64,000 bases of DNA from assembly GCA_024236015.1 (NCBI GenBank), contig JACKLK010000001.1, positions 806,001 to 870,000 of the forward strand, given 5' to 3'. This document shows positions 49,301-57,146 of the stretch, in pieces. The first letter of the stretch is position 1; every line of letters starts with the position of its first letter. The notes beneath the pieces were generated by a model. It was not told the origin of the DNA. It ran no database searches and saw nothing but the letters and a program-made list of their open reading frames with translations. This DNA is from Rhodoferax sp. (GTDB lineage: Bacteria; Pseudomonadota; Gammaproteobacteria; Burkholderiales; Burkholderiaceae_C). Made by a program: the position numbers and the translations under genes.

Positions 49301-51152
49301 GGTGCTTGATGGTCGACAACTCGGTGCCTTCGGGCAGGTGCAGGCCGATGTCGTGGATCCACAGGTCTTCGCTGCCGATGTCGTAGGGGTGTTCGTCGAG
49401 TACGCGCGCGCCCATGTTCTCGAGCAGCGGCAGGGAGTCGGACAGTGCGACCTTGGAGGTGTTGTAGATCTTGAAGCGCAGCAGGCCGGCCGGCGCATTG
49501 AGCGGACGGTACAGGCGCACGACCAGGGGCTCTTCGGGGGTCAGGCCCACCAGCATGCCGGCGTCCTCGGCCGCGACCGCGGCCGAGAAATGCTCCCGAT
49601 ACGCCAGCGGGAAGGCTGCTGCGAAGCGGTTGGCCAGCACCAGGCCCTGGCCTTCGCCATGGGCGCGCAGCAATTCGGCGGTGCAGTCGTCTTCCCAGCG
49701 TTGCGCGAGTTTTTCGACCCGGGCTTCGAGTGCGGCCAGGTTGACCGTCGTCGGCGCCCGGTTGCGGGCGCGTACCAGGTAGTGGATGCGTGCCAGCGGG
49801 CTGTCGGTCAGCATGGGCGTGAACTCGAGCGACTCGCCGTCGAGCACGGCCATCAGTTCCTGGCCCACCTTGACGCGCAACTCGGTGTTGTAGCGGTCAC
49901 GTGGAACGAACACCTGGGCCGAGGTGAAGCGGCCGAACGGATCACGGCGCAGGAACAGCCGTGTGCGCTGGCGTTCCTGCAGCCGCAGGATGCCGATGGC
50001 GTGTTCGGCCAGCGTGTCGGCGTCGATCTGGAACAACTCGTCGCGCGGATAGACCTCCAGGATGGACTGCAGCGACTTGGCCGCGTGGCTCTCGGGCACC
50101 ACACCGGCGCGGGCCATGACCTGAGCGGCCCGCTGGCGCACCTGCGGTATCTCCTCGATCGACACGGAATAGGCGGTCGAGGTATACAGGCCCAGGAACC
50201 GGGTCTCGCCGATCACCTGGCCCTGGTCGTCGAACCGCTTGACCGCGATGTAGTCGAGCCAGGCCGGGCGGTGCACCGTCGATCGGGTCATGGCCTTGAT
50301 CACGAGCACCAGTTCGTCGGTGTCGATCAGGGCGACCGCCTCCGGCGGCAGATGGGTCTCGGTGGTCTGGACCGGGCCGCGCAGGATGCCCAGGCCCGAG
50401 TCTGGCCGCGCGACCAGGGACGCCTTGTCGCCGTTGCGGTGCAGGTCGTAGTCGCGGGTGCCCAGGAAGGTGAAATGCCGGTCCTCCAGCCAGCGCAGGA
50501 AGGCGATGCCCTCCTGGCGGCTGGCCTCGCTCAGCTTCGAACGGCTGGCCTCTTCGCAGACGTCATGCAGGCGGCCCAGCATGGCCTGCCAGTCCTGCAC
50601 GGCGTTGCGCACGTCGCCCAGCACACGCTTGAGCTCGAGCGCCAGCGCGTTGCGGTCGGCGTCGGGCACGATGCGGTCACATTCGACCGTGATCAGCGAC
50701 TCGACGGCGCTGGCCTTGCGCTGGGCACGGTCGGCCGGCACGCGCCGGATCTGCGTGGCCAGGCCCTTGTCGTCGCGTTCGACGGCCATCAGCGGGTGCA
50801 CGATCCAGTGCGCGGTGCGACCGCTGCGGTTGACCGCCATGGTCACCGAGTCGACCAGGAACGGCATGTCCGCATGCACGATCTGGATCACGGTATGGTC
50901 GCTGACGTAGCCGTCCTCGGCCAGGGTCGGGTTGAACACCCGGATCCGCGCCGTGTCGGGCGCACGCGCGGCTTCGAGCAGCCGCCAGTGCGCATGGGCG
51001 ATCGCGAACAAGGTGGCCGGCCCGCGCGCGGCGATCTCGTCCGGATCGGCATTGTCGAAATACGCCTGCACGAACTCGGACATGCGCGTGCCGGCCGATC
51101 CGCTGTGGGCCGAGGTGTAGTTCATCAATTCCGCAAGCGCACCAGTGGTCAT
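46398..51152 (-). CDS. gdhB: NAD-specific glutamate dehydrogenase (large, GDH-180 type)
   Basis: A 1584-residue enzyme of the bacterial large NAD-GDH family, which oxidises glutamate to 2-oxoglutarate and ammonia. N-terminal ACT-like regulatory regions (about 1-600) precede the catalytic part, which shows [47 protein letters not shown] in the middle and the Rossmann domain around [15 protein letters not shown]. The start at 51152 ([10 protein letters not shown]) fits; upstream codons are untranslated leader. Length matches the Pseudomonas and Streptomyces enzymes. The symbol follows common Pseudomonas usage. No gene runs on the opposite strand despite long open frames there. Confidence 0.95.
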   Translation of the reverse strand: [1584 protein letters not shown]

Positions 51153-51313
51153 GTCAGCTCCGATCGGCCATCCCGCGACCTGCAACAGGCAGGCAGCGGC
51201 AGCCTGCGGCCGATTCTAGGCCGCGGTACCCGTCCGGCAGCGGGCATCCGGACCGGGCGCATGGGCTTATGCCGCAGTTGCATCGCGCCCGGCGCGGGCC
51301 GGAACTTGTGGCC

Positions 51314-52135
51314 TCAGCCGGCCTGCGACAGGTTGATGAAGCTCGCCGGCTGGGGGAAGTTCGCCTTCATCCAGCCGTACTTCAAGCCCAGTGCATCCAT
51401 GACCGGCACCGGCAGCGTCTCGATCGCATCGGCGGTCGCGTCCGGCTGGTCGGCCAGCAGGCTGCCCAGGTGCACGACGGCGGCCAGCGGCGTGATCGGC
51501 TTCTCGGCCAGCGGGGCCGATGCCAGCAGCAGTGCGTGCACGTAGTCGGAGGGAAAGTTCCAGCGCCGCGCCAGCTCGGCCGTGACCTCGGCCTCGTCGA
51601 AGCCGACGCAGGCGTGCTCGCGTTGCCAGCGTTCGCCCGGCGCGCAAGGAAGCTTCTCGATGATGGCCACCGACTCGGGCTGCGCATCGGCGATGATGAG
51701 TTCGCCCAGGCGCAGCATCAGGCCGACCAGCCAGGCGCTGTTGCCGTCGATCTGGTGCTTGCCGTCCAGGCCGGTGGCGAACCATTGCGCGTAACCGGCG
51801 CAGTCGGTGCTGTAGCGCCAGAAGTCGGTGCTGTCGATACCCTCGGGCATCGAGAACGCATTGTGCAGGCAGGCGGACAGTGCCAGGGTCCGGATCCTGG
51901 ACAGGCCCACCAGCTTGAGCGCGTGGTCAAGGCTGTCGACCTTGCGCGGCAGCCCGAAGGCCGCGCTGTTGGCCAGGGCGAGCAGCTTGGCGCTGAGGGT
52001 CGGATCCTGCGCAATCAGCGAATGGATCTTTTCCAGCGACGTCTTGGGCTGGTCCAGCGTATTGATCAGGGCCATGCCCACTTCCGGCATGACCGGCAAG
52101 GCAATGGACTTGAACAGATCGGCGATATCGGACAT
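51314..52135 (-). CDS. HDOD domain protein
   Basis: A 273-residue protein made of one HDOD domain, a degenerate HD fold without the HD metal dyad. Typical elements are LPVMPEVGMALINTLDQPKTSLEKIHSLIAQDPTLSAKLLALANSAAFG and LKLVGLSRIRTLALSACLHNAF, then GKHQIDGNSAWLVGLMLRLGELII. HDOD proteins act as scaffolds in signalling and motility pathways and are common near c-di-GMP genes. The start at 52135 (MSDIADLF) is the first one with family-like sequence. Its target is unknown. Confidence 0.88.
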   Translation of the reverse strand: MSDIADLFKSIALPVMPEVGMALINTLDQPKTSLEKIHSLIAQDPTLSAKLLALANSAAFGLPRKVDSLDHALKLVGLSRIRTLALSACLHNAFSMPEGIDSTDFWRYSTDCAGYAQWFATGLDGKHQIDGNSAWLVGLMLRLGELIIADAQPESVAIIEKLPCAPGERWQREHACVGFDEAEVTAELARRWNFPSDYVHALLLASAPLAEKPITPLAAVVHLGSLLADQPDATADAIETLPVPVMDALGLKYGWMKANFPQPASFINLSQAG

Positions 52136-52402
52136 CGGGGCTCTCCTGTGGTGCACGTGTGCCGCGGCGGCGCGGCGGGTCCGTCATTCTGACCGATTCG
52201 CGCGGTGCCTTCAGTCTTGCCACAATAGCGGCTTTCGTACGGAAAGCGCCACGCGCCATGCCATCTGCCAGCCACCTTCTGAACGTCGGGACTCCGGACA
52301 TCCGGGAGCCATCCGCATGACCGGCCCGCATCATCGATGCCGGATGCGCAACGGCGTCCACGGGCGCGGCGTGTTGCGGCCCGGCCGTGCCGGAGGCCCG
52401 TC

Positions 52403-52912
52403 ATGATGGAACTCGGTACGCGGCTGGCCAAGACCGAGGCGGGCCGGCAGGAGATCAACCACCGCAGCGGCCGCCTGTCGACGGTCGAACGCCGTCTGCT
52501 GATCCTGGTCGATGGTCACAAGACGATCAACGAGCTCGGCGCCTTCGTGCGCGTGGGCGAGCTCGAACCGGCGCTCGAGCGGCTGGTGGGCCTGGGCCTG
52601 GTCGGGCCCGAAGGCGAGAGCGTGCCGCTGCCGCCGCCGGTCGCGCCCGGATTCACCGCTGCGATGCCGCAGGAGCCCGAGCGGCCGGCCACCAGCGTGC
52701 AGGCCTTCGAGCAGACCCGTGCCGAGGTCGCGCGGTTCGTGCACAACCGGCTCGGCGAGCCGGCCGAACCGATCTGCGAGGCCATCCACCGCTGCCGCAA
52801 TCCGCAGGAGTTGCGTGCCTTGTTGCGGGGTATCGAGGTCTTCATCGGCCAGCGGCTGGACCCCGCGACGACACAGGCGTTTGCCCGCCACTTCGGCAGT
52901 CTGCTGCTGTAG
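52403..52912 (+). CDS. Conserved hypothetical protein with winged-helix-like N terminus
   Basis: A 169-residue protein I do not recognise. Residues 20-68 (RSGRLSTVERRLLILVDGHKTINELGAFVRVGELEPALERLVGLGLVG) have the helix and short-strand pattern of a winged helix, of the kind found at the ends of some regulator proteins. A Pro-rich linker (69-95) joins it to a helical C-terminal domain (ARFVHNRLGEPAEPICEAIHRCRNPQELRALLRGIEVFI). No membrane segment. It diverges from the HDOD gene across 267 bp, in which I see no clear motif. Start ATG 52403. Confidence 0.65.
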   Translation: MMELGTRLAKTEAGRQEINHRSGRLSTVERRLLILVDGHKTINELGAFVRVGELEPALERLVGLGLVGPEGESVPLPPPVAPGFTAAMPQEPERPATSVQAFEQTRAEVARFVHNRLGEPAEPICEAIHRCRNPQELRALLRGIEVFIGQRLDPATTQAFARHFGSLLL

Positions 52913-53061
52913 CCCCCGGCGGGCCGGTCGGCGAGCGGGCGCCGATGGTATTCTCTTGCGGCCCGCGCCCGGTCCGGTATTCGCATGCCGGGCGCGCCGC
53001 CTCTTGCGCGGGCCACGATCCGCTCGCGCGTTGTCATTTCCACCCCCTGGAGCCCTACGCC

Positions 53062-53370
53062 ATGATTCACGTGATTGCCGTCATCACCGCCAAACCCGGA
53101 CAACGTGCCGCCTTGCTGGAGGCGTTTCGCGCCAATGTGCCGGCGGTGCGTGCGGAGGAGGGCTGCATCGAATACGGGGCGGCGGTCGATCTCGACGGCG
53201 GGCCGGCGTTTCAGGCGCCGTGCGGACCGGACAGCTTCATGGTGATCGAGAAATGGGCCGACCTCGACGCACTCAAGGCGCATGCGGCGGCGCCGCACAT
53301 GGTCGCGTATGGTGCGCGCACGCGCGAACTGGTCGCGCAACGCGCGATCCACATCCTGCAGCCGGCCTGA
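53062..53370 (+). CDS. Antibiotic biosynthesis monooxygenase (ABM/YgiN-like) protein
   Basis: A 102-residue ferredoxin-like alpha+beta protein of the ABM family (YgiN quinol monooxygenase type). MIHVIAVITAKPGQRAALLEAFRANVPAVRAEEGCIEYGAAVD is the diagnostic N-terminal half, and FMVIEKWADLDALKAHAAAPHM contains the conserved W and His. Members are small dimeric cofactor-free oxygenases or quinone-handling proteins. A GGAG site precedes the ATG. Directly after its stop comes the remnant of a transglutaminase gene, so the 3' flank has been rearranged. Confidence 0.9.
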   Translation: MIHVIAVITAKPGQRAALLEAFRANVPAVRAEEGCIEYGAAVDLDGGPAFQAPCGPDSFMVIEKWADLDALKAHAAAPHMVAYGARTRELVAQRAIHILQPA

Positions 53371-53414
53371 ACGACCCCGCGCCGTATCTGCGGCCCGATA
53401 CCGAGGATCACGAC

Positions 53415-53740
53415 GGCCGCCTGATCGCCTGGGCATTGCCGCCCGATTCGTGTCCGGCTACCTGTACGACGAATCGTTGGACGCCGATGGCGAGGTCGCA
53501 ATGGTCGGCTCCGGCGTCACCCATGCCTGGTTGCAGGTGTTCCTGCCCGGTGCTGGATGGTTCACCTACGATCCGACCAACAACCTGATCGGCGGCAGCC
53601 AGCTGATCCGGGTGGCGGTGGTGCGCGATCCGTCATTTGCGGCGCCGATTTCGGGAATTTGGTACGGTGAGCCCGATGCTTACAAGGAGATGAACGTGAC
53701 GGTGCAGGTGACTCGGCGCAAAATGGGACGTATTGCCTGA
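53415..53740 (+). pseudogene. C-terminal remnant of a transglutaminase-like protein
   Basis: The frame ending at 53740 encodes LGIAARFVSGYLYDES, then VTHAWLQVFLPGAGWFTYDPTN, and a tail GGSQLIRVAVVRDPSFAAP...GEMNVTVQV-like in pattern. This is the second half of a transglutaminase core, with catalytic His (THAW) and Asp (YDPTN) but without the upstream catalytic Cys region. Homology stops near 53420, where the sequence turns into the flank of the ABM gene. No ribosome-binding site or start fits. It looks like a 5' deletion remnant; the rest is not in the window. Confidence 0.8.
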
Positions 53741-53845
53741 TCGGCCGAGCATGGCGTGGTCCGACGGGCCCGTCGCGCATCGGTTCCCTGTCATCGGATG
53801 CAGATGCGCCGTAGTCACCGACATCGAATCAAGAAGGGAGCGACC

Positions 53846-54403
53846 ATGGAATTGATCAAGCGGCTGTTCGGAGGCCCTTTTGAAACCGGCGGCGCGACCA
53901 GCGAACCGGTGTTTGCCGACTCGGCGCACCAGGCCCAGGATTTCGCCGCCCAGTTGCCGACCCGGCGTGAATTGCTGCGGGTGCGCACCCGCAACACCTT
54001 GCGCATGGCCGGCATCCCGGAAGCCTGGGTCGAGCCGCAGGTGCTGGTGGAGCCCCAGGGCAGGCGCACCTTCCTGCATCTGCGCCTGGTCGTGCGCCAC
54101 TGGGACGAACGCCTGCTGAGATACGCCGTCGCGTTCCAGACCCGACTGATGAGCGAGATCGAACGCATCGATCCGCAGGCACGCGAGTGGCTGCTCAGCA
54201 TCGTCTGGTGTTTTCCGCCCGACATGGCCAGCCCGTATCCGGAATTGCCGCAACCGTCGGCCTGGCTCGATGCCGAGCCGCAGCCACAGCCACTGCAGGC
54301 GTCCGAACAGGACGACGTGCAGTCGGACCTGGCGCAATTGCTGGCGCTGCGGGACGCGGAGCTGACCCGCTCGGAGTCGCCGGGCGACGTACGCGGCCAT
54401 TGA
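53846..54403 (+). CDS. Conserved hypothetical protein
   Basis: A 185-residue soluble protein that I do not recognise. It has a start with a strong AAGGGAG site, a compact central region (TRRELLRVRTRNTLRMAGIPEAWVEPQVLV and RTFLHLRLVVRHWDERLLRYAVAFQTRLMSEIERIDPQAREWLLSIVWCFPPD) with alternating strands and helices, and an acidic Gln-rich tail (WLDAEPQPQPLQASEQDDVQ). The WCFPPD motif and even composition suggest a genuine protein. It follows the transglutaminase remnant and precedes the YHS gene on the same strand. Confidence 0.7.
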   Translation: MELIKRLFGGPFETGGATSEPVFADSAHQAQDFAAQLPTRRELLRVRTRNTLRMAGIPEAWVEPQVLVEPQGRRTFLHLRLVVRHWDERLLRYAVAFQTRLMSEIERIDPQAREWLLSIVWCFPPDMASPYPELPQPSAWLDAEPQPQPLQASEQDDVQSDLAQLLALRDAELTRSESPGDVRGH

Positions 54404-54560
54404 CCGCCAGCACCGGGCCCCGCGCGTGCGTGCGGCCGCCTGGTGGCGCATCCGCGCACGTGCGGGGGCGTCGGCAACGGTAAGGTTTGCGCGGCCGGTG
54501 CGACTCAATGGGCAGCAGCCGGTCATGGGTGGCCGGTTGCCAACCGAAGGAGAAAGCACC

Positions 54561-55019
54561 ATGCGTACCGTTTTGCTGGCGTTGGGCCTGTGCCTGTCGT
54601 CGATGTTCCTGCCCGCCCAACTGGCGCATGCGGCGAGTGATCCGGTCTATACCGGGTTCTTCAGCAACGTGGCCGTCGGTGGTTACGACACGGTCGCCTA
54701 TTTCACCGAGAACAAGCCGGTCAAGGGGGACAGCCGCTTCTCGACCAGCTACAAGGGTGCGCAATGGCATTTCGCGTCGCAGGCCAACCGCGATCGTTTC
54801 ATCGCCGATCCCGAGCGGTATGCGCCGCAATACGGCGGGTATTGCGCCTGGGCGGTGTCCGAGGGCGACACCGCGTCGTCGGACCCCACGCTGTGGAAGA
54901 TCGTCGATGGCAAGCTGTACTTGAACTACGATGCCGGTGTGCAGAAAAAATGGGAGCAAGACATCGCCGGTCATATCCGCAAGGCCGACCGCAACTGGCC
55001 GGGCGTGTTGGGCCGGTGA
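54561..55019 (+). CDS. Exported YHS domain protein
   Basis: A 152-residue protein with a clear signal peptide (MRTVLLALGLCLSSMFLPAQLAHA, cleavage near residue 24). The YHS-type domain follows: GGYDTVAYFTENKPVKGDSRFSTSYKGAQWHFASQANRDRFIADPERYAPQYGGYCAWAVSEG. YHS domains bind metals in some copper and multicopper proteins, and the conserved Cys in YGGYCAWAV is present. A GGAG site precedes the ATG. The periplasmic role is unknown; small exported members of this family are common in proteobacteria. Confidence 0.88.
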   Translation: MRTVLLALGLCLSSMFLPAQLAHAASDPVYTGFFSNVAVGGYDTVAYFTENKPVKGDSRFSTSYKGAQWHFASQANRDRFIADPERYAPQYGGYCAWAVSEGDTASSDPTLWKIVDGKLYLNYDAGVQKKWEQDIAGHIRKADRNWPGVLGR

Positions 55020-55110
55020 AGCCGGATGCTGCCATGGCCCCACATGCCGCGACCGCCCATGACCTGCCCCATGACGCCATGGCGGCAGCGCCGTTCCCGG
55101 CAAGGCCGAC

Positions 55111-55728
55111 ATGATGCAACTGTGGCACGACGCAGTGACGCTCTACGAGGCAGCCGTGCGTGGGGCGGCCCAGCCCTGGGTCATCTGCATCGTGCTGATC
55201 CTGATCACCTTCGTGCTCGAAGACCTGGCGATCGCGGTGGCCGCGGTGCTGGCGGTCCAGGGCCTGCTGTCCTGGGAACTGGCCGTGTTGGCCGTGGCCG
55301 CCGGCATTGCGCTGGGCGACCTGGGCCTGTACGGACTGGGCGTTGCGGCCAACCGGGTGCCCGCCCTGCGCCGGCGCCTGATCGATGGCCGCGGCCGCTG
55401 GATGGGCGAGCAGATCGCGCGGCGGTATGCCGGCGCCATCGTGCTGGCGCGGGCGGTACCGGGCCTGCGCCTGGTCACCTACACCGCCTGCGGTTTCTAC
55501 CGGCTGCCGTTCGTACCCTTCTGCCTGTGGGTCGTGCTGGCCGTCCTCGTGTGGACGGGAGGCCTGATGTGGCTCAGCGCCACGATCGGTTCCGCGCTGA
55601 GCGCGGCGCTGGGCATACCGCCCGCGCTGGCGGTGGCATTGCCGATCGTGTTGCTGGCCCTGGTGCTGATGGTCTGGAACCGTGCACCACGCGCACCGGT
55701 GGTGCGCGAGACGGGAGGCGTACCGTGA
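55111..55728 (+). CDS. DedA family membrane protein
   Basis: A 205-residue inner-membrane protein of the DedA/SNARE-associated (VTT) family. It shows the family pattern: FVLEDLAIAVAAVLAVQG near the first re-entrant region, GIALGDLGLYGLG (the GD..GY-type motif), and the second region IVLARAVPGLRLVTYTACGFYRLPFVPF with the conserved R-x-x-P-G-x-R. DedA proteins move phospholipids such as undecaprenyl phosphate across the membrane. Its stop codon overlaps a GTGAGC start (55725) that opens a 47-codon frame leading into the 62-bp repeat. The ATP-grasp gene follows. Confidence 0.9.
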   Translation: MMQLWHDAVTLYEAAVRGAAQPWVICIVLILITFVLEDLAIAVAAVLAVQGLLSWELAVLAVAAGIALGDLGLYGLGVAANRVPALRRRLIDGRGRWMGEQIARRYAGAIVLARAVPGLRLVTYTACGFYRLPFVPFCLWVVLAVLVWTGGLMWLSATIGSALSAALGIPPALAVALPIVLLALVLMVWNRAPRAPVVRETGGVP

Positions 55729-55868
55729 GCCCCCTGCGCCGGTGGTGGTGTTCCATGAGCCTGTCCAGGGCGATGACGGTCGCGGACCGCGGGAGGCGGG
55801 CAGTGAGCGCGCCGGGCCGTTCCCAAGCGCGAATCCCGCAGCGCGTAGCGCGGAGGGTCGTCCAGTGA
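55725..55868 (+). CDS. Possible small coupled reading frame ending in repeat copy 1
   Basis: A 47-codon frame starts at GTG 55725 inside the DedA stop, with GGGAGG 7 nt before it. It reads MSPLRRWWCSMSLSRAM..., then enters repeat copy 1 in frame at GTG 55803 and stops at the TGA that overlaps the GTG of copy 2. It is Arg-rich and low in acidic residues. It might be a coupling leader or a small protein, or chance within a dispersed repeat. Confidence 0.3.
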   Translation: MSPLRRWWCSMSLSRAMTVADRGRRAVSAPGRSQARIPQRVARRVVQ

Positions 55869-55935
55869 GCGCGCCGGGCCGTTCCCAAGCGCGAATCCCG
55901 CAGCGCGTGGCGCGGAGGGTCGTCCAGTGAGCGCG
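55801..55935 (+). repeat. 62-bp tandem repeat (2 full copies plus 11 bp) with embedded RBS and GTG starts
   Basis: Copies at 55801-55862 and 55863-55924 differ at one base (TAGCG against TGGCG), and 11 bases of a third copy (55925-55935) run into the ATP-grasp gene. Each copy contains CAGTGAGCGCG at its left end and CGCGGAGGGTCGTC at its right end, so every junction forms GGAGGG, 7 nt, GTGAGC: a ribosome-binding site and start codon. The last one is the start of the ATP-grasp gene. The unit length is not a multiple of three. Confidence 0.95.
55865..55930 (+). CDS. Possible 21-codon micro-frame in repeat copy 2
   Basis: Starting at GTG 55865, this frame encodes 21 residues (MSAPGRSQARI...) and ends at TGA 55928-55930, which overlaps the GTG of the ATP-grasp gene by GTGA. 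The frame of copy 1 (GTG 55803 to TGA 55868) encodes the same peptide. Each has its own GGAGG-type site. Whether it is translated as a leader is unknown. Confidence 0.3.
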   Translation: MSAPGRSQARIPQRVARRVVQ

Positions 55936-57075
55936 TCGCTCGATCATGGCGCCGGTACCGGTCAGCTGCCGCACCAGGGCATGCCGCCGCTGGACGAGTC
56001 CGGCCGGCCGCTGAGCTTCTTCGAGTTCTGGCCGATGTGGGCCTTCTACCCGCCGATCGTGGTGTATGTGTTGTGGCTGATGCTGCGCTACCGCGGCATT
56101 TTGCTGCCCACGGTGGCCAACCCCTCGTTTCCCGGCGGCGGCTTCGTCGGCGAATCCAAGGCCGAGATCCTGCAACTGGCCATGCAACACACGCCGGAAT
56201 GGGTGGCGCCATTCATCGTCGTCGACCGGGCGCCGGCCGACGACGCCGCCGGCGACGACCTGGATGCGGAACTGGCACAGGCACTGCACCGGCTGAAGGC
56301 CGCCGGGCTCGGACTGCCGGTGGTGGCCAAGCCCGACCTGGGATGTCGCGGCGCGGGCGTGCAGCTGGTGCGCAGCGTCGACAAGCTGCGCCGGTATCTG
56401 GCCGCGTTTCCGCGCGGCGCACGGCTGCTGCTGCAGGCCTATGTACCGTACGAAGGCGAGGCCGGCATCTTCTACTGCCGCCGGCCGGGGCAGGACAAGG
56501 GGCGCATCATTTCGGTCACGCTCAAGTATTTTCCGCACGTCTATGGCGACGGGCGGCGGACCCTGCGCGAACTGATCCTGGACGACCCGCGCGCGGGGCG
56601 GCTGCCGCACCTGTACCTGCGCCGCCATGCGGCGCGACTCGAGGAGGTGCCGGCGCCCGGACAGGCGATCCGGCTCGCATTCGCCGGCAGCCACAGCCGT
56701 GGCGCGATCTTTCGCAACGGCAATGACCTCGTGACCGCGGCTATGGAGGCGCGATTCGACGCGATCGCCCAGCGCCTGCCCGAGTTCTATTTCGGGCGCT
56801 TCGACATCCGTTTCGCCGATTTCGCCCAGGTCCGCGAAGGCCAGGCCTTCACCATCGTCGAGGCCAATGGCGCCGGCGCCGAAAGCACGCATATCTGGGA
56901 CCGCCGCACCACCTTGCTGCGGGCCTGGGCCGACCTGATGCGGCAATACCGGCTGTTGTTCCAGATCGGCCGCGCCAACCGCGACCGCGGCTTTCGGCCC
57001 TTGTCGCTGCGCGAGTTCCGGCGCTGGCACCGGCGGGAGAAGGAACTGACCCCGCTGTACCCGGCGACGGACTGA
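55927..57075 (+). CDS. Membrane-anchored ATP-grasp ligase-like protein
   Basis: A 382-residue protein with one hydrophobic helix near the N terminus (about 36-56, MWAFYPPIVVYVLWLMLRY) and an ATP-grasp domain like D-Ala-D-Ala ligase. K135 in VVAKPDLGCRGAG is the ATP-binding Lys, the glycine-rich loop follows, and GRFDIRFADF with E312 and N314 in TIVEANGAGAE supply the metal ligands. ATP-grasp enzymes join a carboxylate to an amine or thiol via an acylphosphate. Neighbours (DedA, OlsB-like acyltransferase) suggest an envelope or lipid substrate. Translation starts at GTG 55927, the end point of the 62-bp repeat. Confidence 0.85.
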   Translation: MSASLDHGAGTGQLPHQGMPPLDESGRPLSFFEFWPMWAFYPPIVVYVLWLMLRYRGILLPTVANPSFPGGGFVGESKAEILQLAMQHTPEWVAPFIVVDRAPADDAAGDDLDAELAQALHRLKAAGLGLPVVAKPDLGCRGAGVQLVRSVDKLRRYLAAFPRGARLLLQAYVPYEGEAGIFYCRRPGQDKGRIISVTLKYFPHVYGDGRRTLRELILDDPRAGRLPHLYLRRHAARLEEVPAPGQAIRLAFAGSHSRGAIFRNGNDLVTAAMEARFDAIAQRLPEFYFGRFDIRFADFAQVREGQAFTIVEANGAGAESTHIWDRRTTLLRAWADLMRQYRLLFQIGRANRDRGFRPLSLREFRRWHRREKELTPLYPATD

Positions 57076-57146
57076 TCACCGGCCTGCCCGGCGTCGCCAC
57101 GACGTCGGCCATGGCCGGCGCGGGCAGCGTCCGGGCCGGCCCCGGC

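Noticed and set aside
45990..51545. A very long open frame (1851 codons) on the plus strand opposite the NAD-GDH gene
   Set aside because: It is an antisense shadow caused by GC-rich third positions. Its sequence is low in real domain motifs and rich in Gln, Val, Gly and His, while the minus strand encodes a complete NAD-GDH.
53372..53588. Possible coding continuation of the ABM gene into the transglutaminase remnant in another frame
   Set aside because: The ABM gene ends cleanly at 53370 with full family length, and the remnant is in a different frame with no start signal.
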